Shown here one piece after another: positions 33,499 through 40,642 of a DNA stretch of 64,000 nt. The DNA is taken from contig NZ_CP040709.1 in NCBI RefSeq assembly GCF_005952805.1, positions 3,534,001 to 3,598,000 of the forward strand, in the 5' to 3' direction. The notes under the pieces are model-generated. The model was given only the letters and a program-made list of their open reading frames with translations. It was not told where the DNA came from and ran no database searches. The DNA is from Inhella inkyongensis. Its GTDB lineage: Bacteria > Pseudomonadota > Gammaproteobacteria > Burkholderiales > Burkholderiaceae_C. Both the position numbers and the translations under genes were made by a program. Within the stretch, counting starts at the first letter, position 1. Each line of letters begins with the position of its first letter.

Positions 33499-35331
33499 TC
33501 AATTGGCACCGCCGACCCGCAAGGTCGCATCCCGACAAGCCGCCCCCGCCTTGGTCGTCACCAACAAGAACTTCTGCATATCCCAGGCCCCGGTGGGGCA
33601 GCGCTCGGCGCACAGGCCGCAGTGCAGGCACACATCCTCGTCCTTGGCCATCACACGGCCGGTCTTCAGGGGTTCGCTGACCATCAGCGCCTGGTCCGCA
33701 TGCAGGCGCGGAGCACGCAACTGCAGGCCCTCCTCCGAATCGGCATTGGGCGTGAAGCTGATGCAGTCGGTCGGGCAGATGTCGGCGCAGGCATCGCATT
33801 CGATGCAGGTCTTGGCCGTGAACACCGTCTGCACATCGCAATTCAAACAGCGCTGCGCCTCCTTGAACGCCGTCTTCACATCAAAGCCCAGCTCCACCTC
33901 CACCTTGATGGACTTGAGCGCCGCTTCGGCCGCCGCCCAGGGCACCTTGTGGCGCGCATCCTGGGTCGGGGCGTTGTCGTAGCTCCACTGGTGGATGCCC
34001 ATCTTCTGGGACATCAGATTCACATGCGGCGGCGGGCGGCGCGTGACGTCCTCGCCATGCAACAGGCGGTCGATGGACACCGCCGCCTCATGCCCATGGG
34101 CCACGGCGGTGATGATGTTCTTGGGGCCGAAGGCCGCATCGCCGCCGAAGAACACGCGCGGGTTGGAGCTCTGGTGGGTCACCGCATCCAGCACCGGCAG
34201 GCCCCATTCGTCAAAGGCGATGCCGGCATCGCGCTCAATCCAAGGGAAGGCGTTCTCCTGGCCGACGGCGATCAGCACCTCGTCGCAAGGCATGTCCACA
34301 TCGGGCTGGCCGCTGGGCACCAGCTTGCGCCGGCCGTTCTCGTACACCGACTGGACCACCTCGAAACGCATGCCCACCAGCACGCCGTTCTCCACCAGGA
34401 AGGCTTTCGGCGAATGGCAGGGCAGGATGGCGATGCCTTCGTGCTCGGCATCTTCCTTTTCCCAGGGGCTAGCCTTCATGTCCTCGTAGGTCGAGCGCAC
34501 CAGCACCTGCACGCTCTCGGCGCCCAGGCGGCGCGCCGAGCGGCAGCAGTCCATGGCCGTGTTGCCGCCACCCAGTACCAGCACCTTCTTGCCGACCTTC
34601 TCCACATGGCCAAAGCTCACCGAGGCCAACCAGTCGATGCCAATGTGCACCTGGCCCTTGGCGTCCCAGCGGCCGGGCAGATCCAGGTCGCGGCCACGCG
34701 GGGCGCCGCAGCCCACGAACACCGCGTCCCAATCCTCGGCCAGCAGGGTCTTCATGGAATCGATGCGCTGGCCGGTGCGCAGCTCCACGCCCAGATGCTG
34801 CACATGGCCGACTTCCTCGTCGATCACCTCCTCGGGCAGGCGAAAGCGCGGCACCTGGCTGCGCATGAAGCCGCCGGCCTTGGCCTCGGCGTCGAACACC
34901 GTCACCGCATAACCCTGGGTGGCGAGGTCACGCGCCACGGTGAGACTGGCCGGGCCGGCGCCCACACAGGCCACCTTTTTGCCGTTGCGCGCGCTCTTGG
35001 GCAGGGGCGCAGGCATCAGGGCGCGCACGCTGTCGCCCTTCAGGTCCGCGGCCACGCGCTTCAAGCGGCAGATGGCCACCGGCTCGGGCTTGGCGAGGTT
35101 CTCCTCTTCCACTCGGCCGCGCCGGCAGGCCGGCTCGCAGGGGCGATCGCAGACGCGCCCCAGGATGCCTGGGAACACATTGCTGGCCCAGTTCACCATA
35201 TAGGCCTCGTCGAAGCGGCCCTGGGCGATCAGGCGGATGTATTCGGGAACCGGGGTGTGGGCCGGACAGGCCCATTGGCAATCGACCACCTTGTGGAAGT
35301 AGTCGGGATGGCTGACATCACTGGGCTGCAC
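33499..35331 (-). CDS. GltD-like FAD/NAD(P) oxidoreductase with C-terminal 2[4Fe-4S] ferredoxin domain
   Basis: About 610 aa. The N-terminal Fer4_20 domain binds [4Fe-4S] clusters (CQWACPAH, then RVCDRPCEPACRRG). An FAD fold (VGAGPASLTVARDLA near 130) and an NAD(P) fold (GGGNTAMDCCRSARRLG near 275) follow. The tail has two ferredoxin motifs (CIECDACADICPTDC and CLHCGLCAERCPTG). It should move electrons between ferredoxin and NAD(P)H, matching the KorAB enzyme downstream, as in KorABC-type systems. GTG 35331 is chosen because AAGGAG lies eight bases before it; an upstream GTG at 35373 lacks this. Confidence 0.88.
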   Translation of the reverse strand: MQPSDVSHPDYFHKVVDCQWACPAHTPVPEYIRLIAQGRFDEAYMVNWASNVFPGILGRVCDRPCEPACRRGRVEEENLAKPEPVAICRLKRVAADLKGDSVRALMPAPLPKSARNGKKVACVGAGPASLTVARDLATQGYAVTVFDAEAKAGGFMRSQVPRFRLPEEVIDEEVGHVQHLGVELRTGQRIDSMKTLLAEDWDAVFVGCGAPRGRDLDLPGRWDAKGQVHIGIDWLASVSFGHVEKVGKKVLVLGGGNTAMDCCRSARRLGAESVQVLVRSTYEDMKASPWEKEDAEHEGIAILPCHSPKAFLVENGVLVGMRFEVVQSVYENGRRKLVPSGQPDVDMPCDEVLIAVGQENAFPWIERDAGIAFDEWGLPVLDAVTHQSSNPRVFFGGDAAFGPKNIITAVAHGHEAAVSIDRLLHGEDVTRRPPPHVNLMSQKMGIHQWSYDNAPTQDARHKVPWAAAEAALKSIKVEVELGFDVKTAFKEAQRCLNCDVQTVFTAKTCIECDACADICPTDCISFTPNADSEEGLQLRAPRLHADQALMVSEPLKTGRVMAKDEDVCLHCGLCAERCPTGAWDMQKFLLVTTKAGAACRDATLRVGGAN

Positions 35332-35444
35332 GCAGGGGTCTCCTTGCGACCAACGCAAAACGCGCGATTGCACGTCAAAGCGCCGGCACGGTCTTTGACC
35401 CCAGTCTAGGTTTCGTCAGGTTTCGCCCTGGGCCGGCCTTTCCC

Positions 35445-36920
35445 TTACGCCAGTGCGGTCCAAACCCTTGCCAGGGTGGCCACTGCGCCTTCGATCTCGG
35501 CCGGCGGCGTACCACCAAATCCCAGCAGCAACCCGCTGCGTGCGCCGGGTTGGGCGCAAGTTCGAAGCAGTTCGTTCAAGCCACCCATTTCCACCCCGGC
35601 CGCGCGCGCCGCTGCCAGAAGCCTTTGCTCCTGGGCCGGAGCAGTCAGCGGCACGCAGGCGTTCAGACCCGAAGGCGGCGCCTGCAGCGGCAGCCGATCG
35701 CCAAAGGCCCGCTTCCAGGCCTGCTGCAGGGCCTCGCGACGCTGCGCCGCGGCGCGCCGGGCGCGGCGCAGATGCCGCGCCAGTTGACCCTGCTCGATGA
35801 ATTCCGCCAGCACCTCCTGCTCGATCTGCGGCGCGTGCCGGTCCAGGGCCAGGCGCAGGCGCGCAAACTCGTCCACCAGGTCCGCCGGCAACACCAGATA
35901 GCCCAAGCGCAAGCCCGGCAGCAGCAGCTTGGAGAAACTGCCAATGTGGATGCAGCGCCCCGCGCGATCCAAGCTAGCCAGGGGCGGCAGCGGCGTGCCC
36001 TCGAAGCGGTACTCGCCGGCGTAGTCGTCCTCCAGCACCCAGGCCTGTTCGCGCTGGGCCCAGGCCAGCAGGTCCAAGCGCCGCTCCAGGCCCAGGGTGA
36101 CGCCGGTGGGCCATTGGTGGGCCGGCGTCACCATCACCAGCCGGCCACCGCGCAGGGCCTGCAGGGCCTGCGGCCGCAAGCCGGCCGCGTCCACCGGCAG
36201 CCCCATGACCCGGGCGCCCGATAGCTGCAAGGCAGCCCAGGCCGAGGCGTAGCCGGGCGACTCGCACAACGCCAGATCCCCCGGGGCGAGCAAGGCCAGG
36301 GCGGCCAAGGCCATGCCCTGCTGAGCGCCCGAAGTCACCACCACCTGCTCGGGCGTGCAGGGCAGGCCGCGCCCGTGGCGCAGCCACAGCGCAATCTGCT
36401 CGCGCAGTCGAGGCTCGCCGGCCGGGTGCGCATAGCCGAGTTGCAACTCACCGCGCTCAGCGCGCCGCCAAGTCTGGCGCTGCAGGCGTGCCCAGTCCTC
36501 GAAGGGAAAGAGGTCGAGGGGCGGCAGGCCGGTGCGGAAGGCGCGCGCCGGCCAGGGGCGGATCTGCGGCGCCGGGAGACCGGACCAGCGCAGGGGCAGC
36601 GCCGACTTCCGGGCCGGCGCGTGCTGGGCGGAGGCCGGCGGCGGCAGGCGCACTCGGCTGCCGCCGCCCCGCTGGCCCTGCACATGGCCTTCGTCGCTCA
36701 AGCGCTCGTAGGCTCGCAGCACGGTGTTGCGCGACACCCCCAAGGCTTGGGCCAAGGCACGGGTGGAGGGCAGCCGGCTGCCCGGCGACGCCTGGGCCAG
36801 ACGCTGGCGCAGTTGCTGAAGCAACTGATCGCTCAGCGATGCGCTGCCACGCTCATGCGTCCGCCGCAGCGTAAAGCCGACCGCATCCAGCTCCAAATCT
36901 CCGATGTTTCGACGATCCAA
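35445..36920 (-). CDS. MocR-type GntR/aminotransferase-fold transcriptional regulator
   Basis: About 491 aa. The N-terminal winged helix-turn-helix of the GntR type is visible (LPSTRALAQALGVSRNTVLR, about residues 52-71), then a linker and a full class I aminotransferase-like domain with the PLP pocket: EDDYAGEYRFEG and the PLP Lys in GSFSKLLLPGLRLGY. Such regulators sense PLP or an amine through the pocket and often act on a divergent neighbour, here the PaiB-like gene. No ATG is available near the start. TTG 36920 is chosen because AAGGGG lies five bases upstream; TTG 36977 is the longest alternative and would leave 2 bp to the divergent gene. Confidence 0.88.
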   Translation of the reverse strand: MDRRNIGDLELDAVGFTLRRTHERGSASLSDQLLQQLRQRLAQASPGSRLPSTRALAQALGVSRNTVLRAYERLSDEGHVQGQRGGGSRVRLPPPASAQHAPARKSALPLRWSGLPAPQIRPWPARAFRTGLPPLDLFPFEDWARLQRQTWRRAERGELQLGYAHPAGEPRLREQIALWLRHGRGLPCTPEQVVVTSGAQQGMALAALALLAPGDLALCESPGYASAWAALQLSGARVMGLPVDAAGLRPQALQALRGGRLVMVTPAHQWPTGVTLGLERRLDLLAWAQREQAWVLEDDYAGEYRFEGTPLPPLASLDRAGRCIHIGSFSKLLLPGLRLGYLVLPADLVDEFARLRLALDRHAPQIEQEVLAEFIEQGQLARHLRRARRAAAQRREALQQAWKRAFGDRLPLQAPPSGLNACVPLTAPAQEQRLLAAARAAGVEMGGLNELLRTCAQPGARSGLLLGFGGTPPAEIEGAVATLARVWTALA

Positions 36921-36979
36921 CTTGGCCCCTTGGTTTTTGCTGATTTTGGATCTTTCAACAAGCCAAGCTGAATTCAAGA

Positions 36980-37612
36980 ATGCAGCGCATGAACGATCCC
37001 CTCTCCCCCGCTCCGCTGTGGCAGGCTCTGGTCCGTGAAGAAGTCATGGGCCTGTTGCTGCGCCCCGATGCCAACGACCCCGACGGACTGCCCCGGGTCA
37101 ACACCCTGCCTTTGGCTCTGAGTGACTGCGGCCAATGGCTGGACGCTCATCTGGCGGCCCGCCATGCCGACGACTTGCATCCCGGGCGACGGGTGCGCGT
37201 GCAGTTCCAGGGCCCGCATGCCTATATCTCGCCCAGCGTTTACAACAGCCGCCGCGAAGTGCCGACCTGGAACCACTTGGGCGTGCAGATCGATGGCCAC
37301 ATCCATCTGGAGACCGAGCCGGCGGCCGCCGAGGCCCTGCTGATGCGCCTGGTGGCCCAGGTGGACCCCGCCTACGCCGCGCAATGGCCCGAGCTGCCAC
37401 CGGCCCAGCAGCAGGCCAAGCTGGGGGCGATCCGTTGCTTCCGCATCCGCATCGAGTCCGTGCGCACGCACACCAAGCTGTCGCAGCGCCGCCCTTTCAG
37501 CGAGCGCCGCCGCATGGGCGACTACCTGGCTGAGCGCAATCCGGCCCTGCTCCGTTGGATGGATCGCTTGGGGCTGTTGACCCCGGGGGCGGGCGACGAG
37601 GTCGCAGCATGA
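36980..37612 (+). CDS. PaiB-like FMN-binding protein
   Basis: 210-aa protein of the PaiB/FMN-binding split-barrel family (called negative transcriptional regulators in older literature). The diagnostic segment is present (AYISPSVYNSRREVPTWNH, about residues 75-93), with the flavin-contact Trp-Asn-His, and HTKLSQRRPFSER near the end. No signal peptide. The start could be ATG 36980 or ATG 36989; neither has a clear ribosome-binding site. It is coupled by ATGA to a GNAT acetyltransferase and diverges from the MocR gene, an arrangement consistent with MocR control of the pair. Physiological role unknown. Confidence 0.85.
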   Translation: MQRMNDPLSPAPLWQALVREEVMGLLLRPDANDPDGLPRVNTLPLALSDCGQWLDAHLAARHADDLHPGRRVRVQFQGPHAYISPSVYNSRREVPTWNHLGVQIDGHIHLETEPAAAEALLMRLVAQVDPAYAAQWPELPPAQQQAKLGAIRCFRIRIESVRTHTKLSQRRPFSERRRMGDYLAERNPALLRWMDRLGLLTPGAGDEVAA

Positions 37613-38043
37613 GCGCCGTCCTGCGCCCCTTGCAGGCCGACGATCGCCCGCAGTGGCAAGGCCTGGCAGAAGCCTACAAGGCCTTCTACAAGACCGAGAC
37701 AACGGCCGCCGAGTACGACGCTGCCTGGCAGCGCCTGCAGACGCAACAGGTGCAGGGTCTGGTGCTGGCTCAAGGTCAGCAACTGGTCGGCCTGGCGCAC
37801 TATCTGCTCCATGGCTCGACCTGGGGCGAGCGGGTCTGCTATTTGCAGGACCTCTTCGTGCCCCCCGTGGCGCGCGGACAAGGCCTGGGGCGATGCCTGA
37901 TCGACGCGGTGGCGGCAGCCGCCCGTCAACAGGGCGCGCAGCGCTACTACTGGCTGACGCAGGCCGACAACGCCACCGCCCGCGCGCTTTACGACCGCGT
38001 GGCGGAACACCGCGGCTTCATTCGCTACGACTACCCGCTTTGA
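37609..38043 (+). CDS. GNAT-family N-acetyltransferase
   Basis: 144-aa single-domain acetyltransferase. The acetyl-CoA pyrophosphate-binding motif is VARGQGLGRCLIDAV (about residues 87-101), preceded by the beta-4 segment LQDLFVPP and followed by NATARALYDRVA. The ATG overlaps the PaiB-like stop. Pairing with PaiB recalls the pai operon of Bacillus, where PaiA is also a GNAT enzyme (spermidine/spermine acetylation); polyamines are therefore a possible substrate, by analogy only. The last 26 bp overlap the end of the convergent solute-binding pseudogene. Confidence 0.88.
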   Translation: MSAVLRPLQADDRPQWQGLAEAYKAFYKTETTAAEYDAAWQRLQTQQVQGLVLAQGQQLVGLAHYLLHGSTWGERVCYLQDLFVPPVARGQGLGRCLIDAVAAAARQQGAQRYYWLTQADNATARALYDRVAEHRGFIRYDYPL

Positions 38044-39436
38044 GCAGCCCTTCCAACTGGAAGGGGTAGCGCTTCAGGCCCGGATTCAGGGCCTTGCTAT
38101 AGGGCCGGAAGTCCAGCGCCAGCGCCTGTCCGTCGCCAAAGCGCTGCAAAAAGCGGCGCGCTTGGGGCGCATCAAAGAGCATGAACATCGGCCGCTGCAG
38201 TTCCAGGCCTTCGCTCATGAAGTCCAGCCCCCGGTGGTGATCGTGGAGCAGCACCAAGGCCCAGGCGCCGCAGAGGAAATGCCCCCCCGAAAGGGCCGCC
38301 AATCGCCCGTCCACCACGGCCTGCATGGCCTCGGCCGAGGTGTTGATGCCGGAGAACAGCAGATCCCGCCCGGCCACCAAGCCCTGCGCCTGCGCGGCCT
38401 CCATGGCGCCAAAGGTCATCTAGGGCCTGTTCACACTAATGGAGGCCAGCGCGTTGCCACCCAGAAAGGGCGCCAACGCGGCGCGAAGGGATGCTGGGGC
38501 TCATTGCCCCAGCGAGCTTCGCAACAAAGTGGGCGCCCTTTTCTGGTGGCAACCCGGAGGGAAAGGGTCTGGCCGGCCGCCATCCGTCGTTGCTCGGCTC
38601 GCCCAGGCGGCCAGCCTGGGCCGCGCCGCGCGCCTAGGTTGCCAGCCGGCCAGACCTTTTCGCGTGGCCTCGCTTAGTGTGAACAGGCCCTAGTCACTGC
38701 CCGCCCACACCAGTTGAGGCGCCGGCCCGCTCTGCAGCCGATGGGCCATGCGCTCACGAGCCAGTTCGCGCCGCCAATCGGCAAACAAGACCTGCTCGAG
38801 CACCGCATCCTCGGCCTCGCTCACAGCCCGGCGCATGCCCTCATTGCGGGCGATGGATACCGGCGTCGATCGATCCCCGGCGATGGCCAGCACATGGATG
38901 CGTCAATCGCGCCCCCGCAAGCCCTGCGCGCGGGCGCTGGCCAGCATGGCGTGTGCGGTCATGAAGCCGGCATGCTCGGCCTGCGGCTCCAGGCTGCCGA
39001 GCAACAGCCGCAGCCCCTTGCGCGGAGCGTGCTGGGCGCGCTCCTGCGGCAACAGTCCACTGAAGGCGGCAAAACTCTTGATCCCGGCTGCCTGCAGGCG
39101 CCGCGCCGCCGGCACCAGCACGCCCTTCTCGTTGACGAGCACCACAAAGTCGGGTCGCTCGGCCGGCGGGCGCACAGCAATCTGCCACGCCAGGGCCAAC
39201 GCCCGCGCCGGGTCGCGCTCGGCAAACTGCTGCTCGAAGCGCATGCCTAAACTGTCTGCCGCAGCCTGCATGGCCTGGCCGGCGGTGCGCCAGAAGACTT
39301 CATCGCTACGGCCCGGATTGATGAAGGCCACACGTTGGGCCTCAGCCCGCAGTGCGCAGAGCAAGAGACTCGTCGCCATCAGATACAGGGGGAAACGCCG
39401 AGCCAGCCACCGCCACGAAGTACGCCAATCGATCAA
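38018..39436 (-). pseudogene. Broken periplasmic solute-binding protein gene (LacI/sugar-binding fold)
   Basis: Three segments in one frame make up one protein: signal peptide and N-lobe (39436-38906), a middle part to WAGSD (38902-38694), and a C-lobe from MTFGAMEAAQ (38419-38018). The type I binding-protein pattern is clear (RVAFINPGRSDEVFW; SDxMTFGAMEAA; SGINTSAEAMQAVVDGRLAA; GHFLCGAWALVLLHDHH). An in-frame TGA at 38903-38905 and a 274-bp MITE-like insertion at 38420-38693 both interrupt it. TTG 39436 gives the best signal peptide; ATG 39379 would start inside the hydrophobic stretch. No permease or ATPase genes flank it. Confidence 0.88.
38420..38693. mobile_element. MITE-like non-autonomous element in the solute-binding gene
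   Basis: Both ends read CTAGGGCCTGTTCACACTAA inward (20 bases perfect), continuing as a 29-base inverted repeat with two mismatches. CTAG at each end could be a target duplication of the IS5 type. Inside are nested inverted repeats: 38453-38474 with 38532-38553, a CTGGGGC/GCCCCAG hairpin, and a GTCTGGCCGGC pair. It has no transposase and no open frame of note. Its left boundary on the gene's strand creates a TAG stop immediately after WAGSD. Confidence 0.85.
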
Positions 39437-39515
39437 GCGACCGCCTTGGAACTGGCTCTGCCAGGCCACTGGCGGTGCCCCCTTGAGGGGGAGGCGCGAA
39501 GCGCTTCGGGGGGGA
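39437..39515 (-). repeat. 80-bp three-hairpin intergenic repeat, copy 2
   Basis: Inverted relative to the copy at 20476-20560 and fitting exactly between the midA stop and the pseudogene start. Its hairpins are GAAGC/GCTTC, CCCCC-TCAA-GGGGG and CTGGC-AGA-GCCAG. Stem bases differ from copy 1 in matched pairs. Confidence 0.8.
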
Positions 39516-39516
39516 G

Positions 39517-40626
39517 TCACAAGCGGTGCGAGCGGTCGCCCTGTTCGAAGCCGATGGCGTCGAACTCCTGCCCCTCGGCCGCGAAGCCGATGACCTTGAA
39601 GAGCTCGCCCATCTCGTGCTCAGTCAGCAGCTTCTGGGCCATCGCGCGCTCGCGCAGATCGGCCTGCTGCAGCAGTTCTGCGATGCCGCAGTTCAACAGG
39701 AAGTGCGCCTGCGTGGTGAAGCCCAGCACCGAGAGGCCGGCGTCCTGGCCGGCCAGCGCGATGCCGGTGAAGTTCACGTGCGCGGTGATGTCCTTCTCAC
39801 CGACCTGGCGCAGGGGGTCGGCGTCGGCCTTGTGGCGGTGGTGGCACATCAGGGTGCCGCCGATGCGCTGCGGGTGGTAGTACTCGGCATCGGTGAAGCC
39901 GTAGTCGATCAGGAAGACTGCGCCCCGGGCCAGGCAGGCGGCCAGGGTGCGGATCCAGGCCTTGGCATGCGGATGGATTTCCGTCACCGTGCCGGCCACC
40001 CAGGCATTGCCGTCATAGGGCGGGCGCAGTGCGGTCGCGTGGTCCAACCAGACGAAGGCGGATGCGTCCTCGGGTTGACCGGGCGGGGCCAGGGCCACGC
40101 CGCGCTCCCACCAGCGCTGGCCATCGAAGTGCAGGAGTTTGACCGGCATGGCGTCCAGCACCTCGTTGCCGATGACCACCGCCTCAAGGCGCTCGGGCAA
40201 GGCACTGCACCACTGCACCCGCTCGCCAAAGCGCGCCAGCCGCTGCTGCTGACGGGCCTTGAGGGTGCCACTCAGGTCCACGATCACATAGCGCTCGGGC
40301 AGCTGACCGAGCTCGGTCAGGCGGTCCAGCACCTGCTCGGCCAGCGCGCCACTGCCGGCGCCAAACTCCCAGATCTCCTGGGTATGGGTCAGGCGCAGCG
40401 CTTGCGCCAGTTGGCGTGCCAGGGCGTGACCGAACAGCGGGCTGAGTTCGGGGGCGGTGACAAAGTCGCTGCCACTCTGGGGACCAAGACCAAAGGTCTG
40501 CCGGTGGCTGCTGTAGTAGCCCAGCTCCGGGGCATAAAGGGCCTCGGCCATGAAGTCGTCAAAGGGCAACCAGCCGCCGGCGGCCTGGATGCGCCGGCGC
40601 AGATGGGCTTCCAGCACCGCGGTCAT
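39517..40626 (-). CDS. SAM-dependent methyltransferase, MidA/NDUFAF7 family
   Basis: 369 aa. The family opening is clear (FMAEALYAPELGYYSS, then GSDFVTAPELSPLFG), followed by the SAM-binding EFGAGSGALA motif (near residue 90), IGNEVLDAMP, and FLIDYGFTDAEYYHPQR. Mitochondrial NDUFAF7 dimethylates an Arg on a complex I subunit during assembly; bacterial substrates are uncertain. GAGGG about eight bases before ATG 40626 supports the start. It follows the c-di-GMP gene by 16 bp as the last gene of the tsaB-led operon. Confidence 0.9.
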   Translation of the reverse strand: MTAVLEAHLRRRIQAAGGWLPFDDFMAEALYAPELGYYSSHRQTFGLGPQSGSDFVTAPELSPLFGHALARQLAQALRLTHTQEIWEFGAGSGALAEQVLDRLTELGQLPERYVIVDLSGTLKARQQQRLARFGERVQWCSALPERLEAVVIGNEVLDAMPVKLLHFDGQRWWERGVALAPPGQPEDASAFVWLDHATALRPPYDGNAWVAGTVTEIHPHAKAWIRTLAACLARGAVFLIDYGFTDAEYYHPQRIGGTLMCHHRHKADADPLRQVGEKDITAHVNFTGIALAGQDAGLSVLGFTTQAHFLLNCGIAELLQQADLRERAMAQKLLTEHEMGELFKVIGFAAEGQEFDAIGFEQGDRSHRL

Positions 40627-40642
40627 TGGGGCACCCTCGGGC

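Noticed and set aside
38420..38693. Complete insertion sequence
   Set aside because: Terminal inverted repeats are present, but 274 bp has no room for a transposase and none is encoded. Called MITE-like instead.
38903..38905. UGA as selenocysteine
   Set aside because: Solute-binding proteins have no known Sec position here, no SECIS-like hairpin is evident just downstream, and the gene carries a second lesion.
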